The translations under genes and the position numbers were made by a program. Below are positions 1 to 7,345 of a stretch of DNA of 11,100 nucleotides, piece by piece (the stretch's first letter is position 1; each line of letters begins with the position of its first letter). A model generated the notes under the pieces. It had not been told where the DNA came from and made no database searches. It was given only the letters and a program-made list of their open reading frames with translations. The stretch comes from Terrimonas_B sp041743125 (lineage in GTDB: Bacteria; Bacteroidota; Bacteroidia; Chitinophagales; Chitinophagaceae), in contig JBGTNK010000221.1 in assembly GCA_041743125.1 (NCBI GenBank), positions 1-11,100 of the forward strand. The letters are read 5' to 3'.

Positions 1-158
1 TAATTGCATTTTTCATTTTTGTAGATTTTAAAGGATCAAAATTGGAAAAATATGATGAACTCGAATGCTTAAATTTTTTACCTGCTTTGTGTTGCCAATT
101 GCTTTTAGATTTTTAAGTAAATAGCAAAAAAAATGTAAAACGGGGTTGGCTTCATTTA
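1..158. other. Left-edge intergenic stretch, possible partial gene ends
   Basis: This AT-rich stretch lies downstream of the GH5 gene. Two weak coding possibilities are visible. On the minus strand an ATG at position 16 opens a frame reading MKNAI before leaving the window; it could be the start of the next gene in the GH5 direction. On the plus strand a frame is open from base 3 to a TAA at 114-116 (37 codons, containing FKGSKLEKYDELE), which could be the 3' end of a gene entering from the left. They overlap, so both are unlikely to be real. In DNA this AT-rich, an open frame of this length is not strong evidence. No terminator hairpin with a T tract is evident. Confidence 0.3.
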
Positions 159-1271
159 CTATTTCCCAACCAAAATGTTTATCAATTCTTTTTGCTCCTG
201 GTTTTTATTATCAACAATGCCAAAGCCTCCTTTATAATCCCAGGTAGCCCAGCCAATATTGTTTTTTTCCAATACTGATTTCACATCGCGGTACCACTGA
301 TAGCGGGCCACAGCAGGAACCGTAGGTAGGCTTCCCCATTCACCGCAATACAAAGGCAGCTTATTTTTGGCAGCCATAGCGATGGGCTTGGAAAAATGGG
401 CGGCAATGGTCTCTTTGTCATAATACATTTTATTGCGCATAACGGCTTTGCGTACACTGTCGGGCAGGTTCTTTAAGTCTTCTTCCTTTACAATGACTCC
501 CGGATAATTAACCGGCCCTTTATAATCTTTAATACCTGTCCATGATGCTTCATGATGTGTCAATAAAAATGGTTCATACATGTGAAAACTCAGTATGATA
601 TTTTTATCACCGGCAGGGATGCGCAGTTTATCAAAAGTATCCGGACTTTGCCAGCGGTTGGATCCGACGACGATCTTACGTGCCGGCTCTTTCAGCCTGA
701 TAACAGCAACCGCCTTTTCTACCAGCTTATTCCAGTCTTCCGCATCATCGGCTACCGGTTCGTTCATTAATTCATAAGCTACATCTTCCACCGGGTATTT
801 ATTCAATACAGCGGAAAGATCTTTCCAGCATTGAAAAAAACGTTCCTGTGCTTCGGGTTTTGTCCACAAGGGTTTTTCTTTTTCATTAAAATGGTGCGAC
901 CGCAATATGTGCAGGTCAACAATAGCATCCAGGTTGTACTTTTTACACCAGTCCAGCGCTGAGGTTAACAGTAAAAATGCTTCCTTGTCCTGTTCACCGT
1001 TTTCTTTCCAGAGTTGTTCTTCATCCACGGGTATACGGAGATGGTCAAATCCCAGGCTTCCCAGGTATTGTACATCTTTCTCCGTAAAGAAATTTTTTCG
1101 CTCTTCTCCGCGCCGGTTACTTTGGGAGAGCCAGTGGCTGATATTGGTACCTTTTTTAAAAGTGAATTCATTTTTTATTTCAAAGGGAGACACCGTAGAC
1201 GATTCATTCATCATCGCCATTATGAAAAATGAAATTGCAAAAGGGATAAAAGACAAATTTTTCCAACGCAT
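159..1271 (-). CDS. Secreted glycoside hydrolase family 5 (cellulase superfamily) enzyme
   Basis: This 370-residue protein is probably a retaining endo- or exo-beta-glycanase of clan GH-A, acting outside the cytoplasm. Residues 1 to about 22 form a signal peptide (RWK then a hydrophobic run). The rest is a single TIM-barrel domain. Visible GH5 landmarks are GTNISHWLS near 41-49, the LRIP arginine at R79, DLH at 119-121, the acid/base Glu E171 in YELMNEP, H230 and Y232 in SFHMYEP, the nucleophile Glu E311 in YCGEWG, and W344 in WATWDYKGGFG near the end. All the usual catalytic positions are intact and the length is normal for a single-domain GH5. It lies 31 bp downstream of the DUF5060 hydrolase gene on the same strand, so the two are probably co-transcribed. 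Exact substrate (beta-glucan, mannan or xylan type) is not determinable; the family is clear, the specificity is not. Confidence 0.9.
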   Translation of the reverse strand: MRWKNLSFIPFAISFFIMAMMNESSTVSPFEIKNEFTFKKGTNISHWLSQSNRRGEERKNFFTEKDVQYLGSLGFDHLRIPVDEEQLWKENGEQDKEAFLLLTSALDWCKKYNLDAIVDLHILRSHHFNEKEKPLWTKPEAQERFFQCWKDLSAVLNKYPVEDVAYELMNEPVADDAEDWNKLVEKAVAVIRLKEPARKIVVGSNRWQSPDTFDKLRIPAGDKNIILSFHMYEPFLLTHHEASWTGIKDYKGPVNYPGVIVKEEDLKNLPDSVRKAVMRNKMYYDKETIAAHFSKPIAMAAKNKLPLYCGEWGSLPTVPAVARYQWYRDVKSVLEKNNIGWATWDYKGGFGIVDNKNQEQKELINILVGK

Positions 1272-1302
1272 AACAGGTAATTTATAAATTATTATTTTTT
1301 GT

Positions 1303-3081
1303 TTATTTGCGACGATTCTTAGCGGGTTTTGATTTTTCTTCTTCAGCCTTTATGGCCATCACTGGTTCTGCTATAAAGGCAATATCCTCACCAATGTAGT
1401 TGGCATTGCCACCCATATGTAAATAGGGGATGGTAAAGGAAAGAGTTCCGTTGATTCCGGTCACTTCCGTGGTATCAAGAAACTGTCCCCGCCAGGTATG
1501 ATATACTCTCAATTTATATTTTCCGTCAGCTATATTTTTTAATGTTATTGTTTTTCCGGCAATATCTGTTTGCGGATTAGCTGCCCAGCCAAATATCATC
1601 TCATTACTTTTTATAGCCGCAGCATCACCTTTTGAAACACTCAGCTCCAATTTAGAAAGCCCCGACAATTTTTCAAACGGTATCTGATCTGTGAATTTCC
1701 GGATACTCGTTAATTGTGCAGTAACCATATTGTCATTAAGCCGGTTGGAAAAAGCCCACCAGAAAGGCGTCATGGCTGCGCCATTGGCCAGGCTTACCCA
1801 AAGAGCATTATGATAAAGGGCGAGGTAACCCGGCATAGAAGGTTCATAAAAAGTATGATCCCAGCCTGATTCACCAATGATGGCCGGTTTTTCATAACCG
1901 TTCCATAATTTACTTACTTCTCCTCCATAAATAGTATAACTCTGCGCCAGTGGATGAACGATCGCTGAATCCATGGTGCCGGTGCGGTTCATGGCATAGC
2001 CTTGCGCTTCATAAATTTCACGGGCTGCCAGATCAAAAGTTTGGTAACCTTCATGAAAATATTCTTTGATACCGCCGCTGCGGGTACCGGTGGTCAGGTG
2101 CTGGTAGGGATCGTTCTTTTTAAAATAATCATGAACATTTTTGCTCCAGCTAATGGCCATAGCACTATCGCCGGATACCCATCCATCGGTTCCATTTATT
2201 TCATCAACTATAAACCAGGTGGCCAGTGAACGACTGTATCCCCAGCGGGCAATAAAATAGCGGTATAAATTTTCCTGGAAAGCCCAGGCTTCTTTGCTCC
2301 GGTAAAAATCTTTTGCGGCCGTTATTTGCTGGTAGGGATTGCTGTACCAGCGTATATTACCGCCTCCCCAAACGGTTTCAGATAAATAAGAATGAAACCA
2401 GATATTCAGGCTCAGCTGCATGTCCCGGTCTTCACAAAGTTTCAGAACATCATCTATTCGTCCGCTGATATTCTGATCATATCTTCCCAGTCCGCTGGCC
2501 AGTGTTTCAATAGGTGTAATATAGGTGCTGATAAAATTGACACCCAACTTTTTCAGGTTGTCCAGTTCCTCTGCTTTAATTTGCCCGCTGCTGAACCCGG
2601 CATAATTATCATTATACCAAAAACCAACGCCATAAAAGGATGAGCCGTTGTCAAATTCAAGGTATCGTTTATTGGCTGCAATGCGCAAGGGACCTTTGTA
2701 ATTGGACCTGCCTGTTGTAAAATTTTTTGATTCACTGCTGGTCTTTCCATTTTTATCTGTAACCTGGATAGTATATTTCCATATACCCGTTTCGTTGGGC
2801 GAAAACCTTACCTTCCACAATGTGCCGGCTGAATAATTATAAAATCCATGGATATCCCATTGTTTTCCGGAAGGAGAAATAAAGCTTGTGGTGATGTTGA
2901 TTTGTGAAGGATCAAAAGGATTAATGAATTCAGCTTTTATGTTCATACTGATCTCAAATTTATCATACAAGCCAACGGAGTCACTGTTTGTTCTCATCAA
3001 CATTATTTCAGGCGGTGAAGCTACAGAGACCACAGGGAAGGACAGGAGGGCAAGAACAATACAGAGGTTTATTTTATTCAT
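1303..3081 (-). CDS. Secreted DUF5060-domain glycoside hydrolase (TIM-barrel, clan GH-A-like)
   Basis: I place the start at 3081, where MNKINLCIVLALLSFPVVSV forms a clear signal peptide; the same frame is open 43 codons further upstream (to 3210), but that stretch is not signal-like. The resulting 592-residue protein has an N-terminal beta-sandwich of DUF5060 type (about 25-123, with GIWKYTIQVTDKNGK), a linker with NYKGPLRIA and FYGVGFWYND, then a TIM barrel (about 140-460). Candidate catalytic residues are E294 in WFIVDEINGTDGW (acid/base; Asp stands where GH5-type enzymes have Asn) and E404 in AIIGESGWD (nucleophile). A C-terminal beta domain (about 475-572) and a charged tail ending PAKNRRK follow. 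Related DUF5060 proteins are secreted or surface hydrolases in Bacteroidota glycan loci. It is the first gene of a two-gene minus-strand unit with GH5. The hydrolase call is firm; the substrate is unknown. Confidence 0.82.
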   Translation of the reverse strand: MNKINLCIVLALLSFPVVSVASPPEIMLMRTNSDSVGLYDKFEISMNIKAEFINPFDPSQINITTSFISPSGKQWDIHGFYNYSAGTLWKVRFSPNETGIWKYTIQVTDKNGKTSSESKNFTTGRSNYKGPLRIAANKRYLEFDNGSSFYGVGFWYNDNYAGFSSGQIKAEELDNLKKLGVNFISTYITPIETLASGLGRYDQNISGRIDDVLKLCEDRDMQLSLNIWFHSYLSETVWGGGNIRWYSNPYQQITAAKDFYRSKEAWAFQENLYRYFIARWGYSRSLATWFIVDEINGTDGWVSGDSAMAISWSKNVHDYFKKNDPYQHLTTGTRSGGIKEYFHEGYQTFDLAAREIYEAQGYAMNRTGTMDSAIVHPLAQSYTIYGGEVSKLWNGYEKPAIIGESGWDHTFYEPSMPGYLALYHNALWVSLANGAAMTPFWWAFSNRLNDNMVTAQLTSIRKFTDQIPFEKLSGLSKLELSVSKGDAAAIKSNEMIFGWAANPQTDIAGKTITLKNIADGKYKLRVYHTWRGQFLDTTEVTGINGTLSFTIPYLHMGGNANYIGEDIAFIAEPVMAIKAEEEKSKPAKNRRK

Positions 3082-3228
3082 GGCGCAATCAATTACTTTT
3101 GAAAGTATAAGAGGTATTGAAGTTACGTGGTTTGGTTTTTTTTGAAAACTATTATTGTATGATGAAAGAAACCTGGAAATTATACGCAGATGAAAATAAA
3201 TTAATATCATTCTAAAAAATATTTTCTC
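3082..3228. promoter_or_regulatory. Divergent intergenic region with a short palindrome
   Basis: This 147-bp gap separates two divergently transcribed units and must hold the start signals for both unless one is transcribed differently. An imperfect dyad with 6-bp arms, TACTTT-TG-AAAGTA, lies at 3094-3107, only 13-26 bp upstream of the DUF5060 hydrolase ATG, and might be an operator or an mRNA leader element. A run of eight T lies at 3136-3143. I could not find a convincing Bacteroidota promoter (TTTG about 20 bp before TAnnTTTG) on either strand; the nearest is TATTATTG at 3150-3157 with TTTG at 3131-3134, but the spacing is too short. Confidence 0.35.
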
Positions 3229-4287
3229 ATGTTCAACTTGATTACAGCTTTATCTTTTTTTGTTTTGTTCCATGTTAGCGGCCATGCACAGGCAGAGCGA
3301 TTGCTGTATGTGGCCCAGGACCAGGGTTGGGTATACATATATGATATTAACCAGGATCATCAACTGGTAAGAAAATTTGAAGTACCCGGCACAGGGGAAT
3401 TTAAAGGTATATGTGCCGATGCTGTTCGGGGGAAATTATACCTGAGCTCCTATGTCAATGATCAATTGGTATGCGTGGACCTGAAAACAGAAAAAATTGA
3501 ATGGACATTGTATATCCCTGGTTATCCCGATAGTCCCGCCATTACTCCGGATGGCAAGTATATTTATATGCCGAAGCGATACAGCAGGTTCTGGGATGTG
3601 GTGGATACTGATCTGCGCCAGGTGGTGGCCCAGGTTGAAGTGCCTTACGGTAACCCGCATAATACCTGGTGCAGTAAGGATGGAAAAAAAATGTATCTCG
3701 CCGCCCTGGGCAATGAAAACCTTTATGTAGCGGATACCCGCACCCATAAGATGATATCAGTAGTTGGCCCTTTTGATCCCAGTCCTGAAGATCCGTGGAG
3801 CTGGACACAAAAAAAACACAAGGGGCCAAAAGGTATCCGTCCATTTGCTGTTTCAGATGATGATCATTATGCCTATGTAAACCTGGATGGAGTATTGGGA
3901 TATGAGATCGGAGATATTACCACAGGGAAAAAAACCGAGAGGGTTGATGTAAAAGGATTTGAAAAAATTCGGGGTGGGCACCTGACCACAAGCCACGGTG
4001 TAAATATAACACCTGATCAAAAGGAAATTTGGGTGAGTAATGATGCAGGTCCTTATATACATGTCTTTGATTGTACTGTTTCACCTCACAAGCAAGTGGC
4101 CAATATCAAATTAAATCATCGCAACGGCTGGATCACATTTGGTGTTGACGGCAGGTACGGTTATGCCTCTTCAGGGGATGTAATCGATACAAAAACAAAA
4201 GAGATAACTGCTACGCTGGTGGAGAGTGAAAAGTTGCTGGAGATCCAGTTTAAAGAAGGTAAAGCCGTGCGGGTAGGAACCAGGTGA
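3229..4287 (+). CDS. Secreted YncE-like (YVTN/WD40-type) beta-propeller protein
   Basis: A 352-residue protein with a signal peptide (residues 1 to about 22, ending SGHAQA). The mature part is built of repeated beta-propeller blades: RLLYVAQDQGWVYIYDI, GKLYLSSYVNDQLVCVDL, GKYIYMPKRYSRFWDVVDT, GKKMYLAALGNENLYVADT, HYAYVNLDGVLGYEI, KEIWVSNDAGPYIHVFD and GRYGYASSGDVIDTKTKE. These are the blade pattern of YncE/YVTN-type propellers (hydrophobic strand, short turn, then D-x-T or similar, then hydrophobic strand). No catalytic motif is visible, so it is more likely a binding or scaffold protein than an enzyme, although some propellers are lyases. It is the first gene of the plus-strand run, 19 bp before the DUF1080 gene, which suggests they are made together. 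An upstream ATG (in gatgaaaataa) gives only a tiny ORF, so 3229 is the best start. Confidence 0.82.
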   Translation: MFNLITALSFFVLFHVSGHAQAERLLYVAQDQGWVYIYDINQDHQLVRKFEVPGTGEFKGICADAVRGKLYLSSYVNDQLVCVDLKTEKIEWTLYIPGYPDSPAITPDGKYIYMPKRYSRFWDVVDTDLRQVVAQVEVPYGNPHNTWCSKDGKKMYLAALGNENLYVADTRTHKMISVVGPFDPSPEDPWSWTQKKHKGPKGIRPFAVSDDDHYAYVNLDGVLGYEIGDITTGKKTERVDVKGFEKIRGGHLTTSHGVNITPDQKEIWVSNDAGPYIHVFDCTVSPHKQVANIKLNHRNGWITFGVDGRYGYASSGDVIDTKTKEITATLVESEKLLEIQFKEGKAVRVGTR

Positions 4288-4306
4288 CCCAAAATTTGAC
4301 TGCCAC

Positions 4307-5044
4307 ATGAAAATATTCAGCATTATTTTTTTCCAGGTCTTTATTTTTTTTTCTGTTGATCATAATTTATTTGCTCAGCCGGACAAAGCCTGGCAATCCA
4401 TTTTTAATGGGAATAATTTTAAGGGGTGGACCATTGCAGATACGCCAGCCAATGTGATTATAAGGGATCATTCTTTTCTTATCCGCATGACAAAGAATAC
4501 CAGGCGACATGCTTTTATCCGTACCAAAAAAAAATACAAGGACTTTATACTGGAACTGGATTGCAGGAGGGATACATTATTTGATTCCGGAATCTTGCTT
4601 CGTGCAACAACAGCTCCTGATAGTGCCAGGGTCGGACTTTTTGGATATGTGGTGAAGATCGACCCCTCTTTAACAAGACGCTGGACCGGCGGTATTTTTT
4701 TTGATTACGGCAATTATATTGAATGGATGCATCCCCTGGCTGATGATAAAAGAGCACAGCAGGCAGAACGGGTGGGTGAATGGAACCATTACCGTATTGA
4801 AGCTATTGGTGATCATTTAAAAGTTTGGATAAATAATATTCCTGTAGCTCACCTGGTTAACAAGCGATACAGAGAAGGATGGATCGCATTAAAAATTCAT
4901 TATTTGCAGGGTATGCCGTGGAATGAAAATATGTCCGCCGCTTTTAAAAATATACGGATCATCTTTTCAAAACCCGGACAATATGCACGGGATATGGATA
5001 TACCGGCTAAGGAAGCAGAAAAAGGAAAGATTACATACTATTAA
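4307..5044 (+). CDS. Secreted DUF1080 (3-keto-disaccharide hydrolase-type) protein
   Basis: A 245-residue protein with a signal peptide (MKIFSIIFFQVFIFFSVDHN, then LFAQ, cleavage about residue 24). The mature part is a single concanavalin-like jelly-roll domain of the DUF1080 family: IFNGNNFKGWTI at 32-43 is the classic N-terminal motif, followed by KKKYKDFILELDCR (74-87), DSGILLRA (93-100), GEWNHYRIEAIGDHLKVWIN (157-176) and a final strand AFKNIRIIF (212-220). Some members of this family hydrolyse 3-keto-disaccharides, others probably bind glycans; nothing here decides between them. The gene contains a T9 run in its signal-peptide codons and an A9 run at 4526-4534, both intact in frame. It sits 19 bp after the propeller gene and 14 bp before the next gene, consistent with an operon. 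Confidence 0.85.
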   Translation: MKIFSIIFFQVFIFFSVDHNLFAQPDKAWQSIFNGNNFKGWTIADTPANVIIRDHSFLIRMTKNTRRHAFIRTKKKYKDFILELDCRRDTLFDSGILLRATTAPDSARVGLFGYVVKIDPSLTRRWTGGIFFDYGNYIEWMHPLADDKRAQQAERVGEWNHYRIEAIGDHLKVWINNIPVAHLVNKRYREGWIALKIHYLQGMPWNENMSAAFKNIRIIFSKPGQYARDMDIPAKEAEKGKITYY

Positions 5045-5058
5045 AAAAACACTTGCTC

Positions 5059-7329
5059 ATGCAAATGAAATCAGGGATTCTATTTTCGATTCTCGCTTTA
5101 TTGTTGATATTAAACGATCACGGGTTTAAATACCCGCTTGGGTCGTTGATGAAAAATAAAGAAGCTTTAACCCGGCCGGTTGAAACTTCAATGAATCCAG
5201 ATAGTCCTTTAAAGAATTCAGCCCCGGTAACAATTTCTTTTGACCTCAACAGTAAGCCCATGGCTTTTGCCATTGAAAAGTTGAAAAAATCTTTTCAACT
5301 TTCAGGTCAACAGGTTTTGACCAGCAACCCGACTACAGCAACCAAAACAGATATTTCAGTTTTGATTCTTGAGGCCGATAATTCTATTAGCAAAGAAGGA
5401 TTTGGTTTTCGTTTTGTAAATAAAAAATTGCAAATAACTTCCGTGGATGCAACAGGCGCTATGTATGGCATACTGGATCTGGCAGAGCAGGTACAAATGG
5501 GCAAAACATGGCAATCCGTAAAAACGAAAACAGTTAATCCTCATTTTTCTGTCCGTGCTTTAAAATTTAATCTTCCCTGGTCGCCCTACCGTACCGGCCC
5601 GGCCATGGATCTGCATATGGAAACCTGCAGGGACCTAAACTTCTGGCAGGCATTTCTGGACCAGATGGCAGAAAACCGTTTCAACCTGCTTTCTCTATGG
5701 AATATTCATCCTTTTTCTTTTATGGTAAAACCGGTCAACTTTCCAGCGGCCAATAATTATTCAGAACAGGAAATGAAAGAATGGAAACATTTTTTTACTT
5801 CATTATTCAGCATGGCCAGGGAGAGAGGCATTGAACCGTTCATTGTAAACTGGAATATTGCGGTATCGCCGGAATTTGCCAAAGCATATGGAGTAAAAGA
5901 AAGAAATGATACATCCGCTATTGTAAAAAAATATACCAGGGAAGTAGTTACTCAAATTATAAATGAATACCCCGACCTGGCCGGTATTGGCATTACTCTC
6001 GCTGACTGGATGAGCAATTTCAAATCTGCAAATAGTGATTTGCCCGATATGTCGCCAAAAGACCGGGAAGACTGGATTGAAGAAACAGTGATCGCCGGAA
6101 TCAAAAACGCTAACAGGCCTGTAAAACTAATTCACCGTTCTGTATTGTCTTCTGATCCGACGGAGATGAGAAGGGTAATTGATAATGCCGCCCTTCCTGA
6201 TACAACATTAGTTGAAGTTAAATTCAACTGGTCGCACGGACATTCTACTCCTGTACTTGCGATGACACATGATTCTCATTCAGGAAAAAGAGATGATGGT
6301 TATTGGAATCCTATGCCTTCCAATTACCGCATTGAATGGATGATACGTAATGAAGATTTTTTTATTCTCCGCTGGGGCCAGCCGGATTTTATCCGAAAAC
6401 ATATTGCTCAGAATACCCATGCTTATGTAAATGGATATTTCACCGGGTCTGAAGGATATATTCCTGCCAAAGATTATTCTCATACCGGTAATAACCACCG
6501 CAACTGGAAATATGCATTTGAAAAGCAATGGTTGTTTTACAAACTCTGGGGTCGCCTTTTATATGATCCTGCTACTTCTGATAAAGTATTTGAACAGAGT
6601 TTTGATATTCGCTATGGCAAGGGAAAAGGGAAAGGTTTATTAAAAGCTTATGCAACTGCAAGCCAGTTGCCCCTGAAGCTTGCTTCTTTCTTTGCAGCTA
6701 CCTGGGATTACACATTATATTCGGAAGGTTTTCTGGCTCCTTTTCCTGCTAATGCCGGGTTATATGATTCGGTATCTTCTTTTATTTCAATCAACGAACT
6801 GATCGATCATCCTGTACTGGACCCGGCTTATATTTCTATAAAGGATTATGTAAAAAAAATAGTTGAACGCAAATTGTTGGACAATGGAAAAATTTCACCG
6901 CTGGTACTGGCTGATTCACTGGAAAAGGATGGCCGGCAGGTAATAAGTTATGTAACTAAATTTCGTGCGGGTGCATCTGCACCTTTATCCTGCGAGTTGG
7001 ATGACCTGGAAACATGGGCTCGTTTGAGTTTATATTTCTCCTGTAAACTCCGGGCAGCTGTGGCATTGGAGAATTACAGGCTCACGGGTAATCAATCACA
7101 AAAAGACCAGGCGATAAAATGGTTGAAGGATGCCCTTACTCACTGGAAGAAGGTAAGCGTCATCACGTCGGATCATTACCAGGAAGTGCCATATATAGAT
7201 GGATATAACTCTTCATTAAATGCTTCAAAGGATGCAGAAGATTTTTCCTGGATAAAGTTTTTGCCACAGGTAGAGCGGGACATTCTTTTAGCCACGGAAG
7301 CAAAGCCTGTAAATTCAAAAAAGAATTGA
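5059..7329 (+). CDS. Putative secreted GH67/GH20b-like glycosidase, paralog 1
   Basis: A 756-residue protein counted from ATG 5059; an in-frame TTG at 5053 and an ATG at 5065 are alternatives, and the signal-like leader (KSGILFSILALLLIL) suits 5059 or 5065. A linker is followed by an alpha/beta domain at about 55-145 resembling the GH20b/GH67 N-terminal domain (GAMYGILDLAEQVQ). A barrel-like core follows (about 165-500) with ALKFNLPW, METCRDLNFW, NRFNLLSLWNIHPFSFM, FNWSHGHSTP at 389-398, RNEDFFILRWG at 430-440 and GSEGYIPAKDY at 463-473 (E465). The C-terminal part is helical, like the end of GH67 alpha-glucuronidases. At D316 (TLADWM) it has Asp where the adjacent paralog has Glu. Substrate is unknown; alpha-glucuronidase-like activity is a guess from fold resemblance. 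It lies between the DUF1080 gene and its paralog with 14- and 16-bp gaps. Confidence 0.7.
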   Translation: MQMKSGILFSILALLLILNDHGFKYPLGSLMKNKEALTRPVETSMNPDSPLKNSAPVTISFDLNSKPMAFAIEKLKKSFQLSGQQVLTSNPTTATKTDISVLILEADNSISKEGFGFRFVNKKLQITSVDATGAMYGILDLAEQVQMGKTWQSVKTKTVNPHFSVRALKFNLPWSPYRTGPAMDLHMETCRDLNFWQAFLDQMAENRFNLLSLWNIHPFSFMVKPVNFPAANNYSEQEMKEWKHFFTSLFSMARERGIEPFIVNWNIAVSPEFAKAYGVKERNDTSAIVKKYTREVVTQIINEYPDLAGIGITLADWMSNFKSANSDLPDMSPKDREDWIEETVIAGIKNANRPVKLIHRSVLSSDPTEMRRVIDNAALPDTTLVEVKFNWSHGHSTPVLAMTHDSHSGKRDDGYWNPMPSNYRIEWMIRNEDFFILRWGQPDFIRKHIAQNTHAYVNGYFTGSEGYIPAKDYSHTGNNHRNWKYAFEKQWLFYKLWGRLLYDPATSDKVFEQSFDIRYGKGKGKGLLKAYATASQLPLKLASFFAATWDYTLYSEGFLAPFPANAGLYDSVSSFISINELIDHPVLDPAYISIKDYVKKIVERKLLDNGKISPLVLADSLEKDGRQVISYVTKFRAGASAPLSCELDDLETWARLSLYFSCKLRAAVALENYRLTGNQSQKDQAIKWLKDALTHWKKVSVITSDHYQEVPYIDGYNSSLNASKDAEDFSWIKFLPQVERDILLATEAKPVNSKKN

Positions 7330-7345
7330 TAAATTCCATTTTGCT

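Noticed and set aside
907..1287. A 126-codon plus-strand open frame opposite the GH5 gene
   Set aside because: It lies entirely on the opposite strand of a well-supported GH5 gene with intact catalytic motifs, and its translation shows no domain, so it is a shadow frame.
3131..3157. Possible Bacteroidota-type promoter (TTTG and TATTATTG) for the plus-strand unit
   Set aside because: The TTTG and TATTATTG are only about 15 bp apart, shorter than the usual 19-21, and TATTATTG is one mismatch from TAnnTTTG, so it is not a convincing promoter.
3082..3210. Longer N-terminus of the DUF5060 hydrolase (start at 3210)
   Set aside because: The additional 43 residues are not signal-like, whereas MNKINLCIVLALLSFPVVSV at the internal Met is a normal signal peptide.
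4344..4534. T9 and A9 homopolymer runs in the DUF1080 gene as phase-variable or slippery sites
   Set aside because: The frame is intact through both, and runs of this length are common in AT-rich Bacteroidota; no downstream alternative product is visible.
6617..6637. GKGKGKG low-complexity stretch in paralog 1
   Set aside because: It corresponds to a YGK-type segment of the neighbouring paralog with only a small length change, so it looks like drift and not a repeat element.
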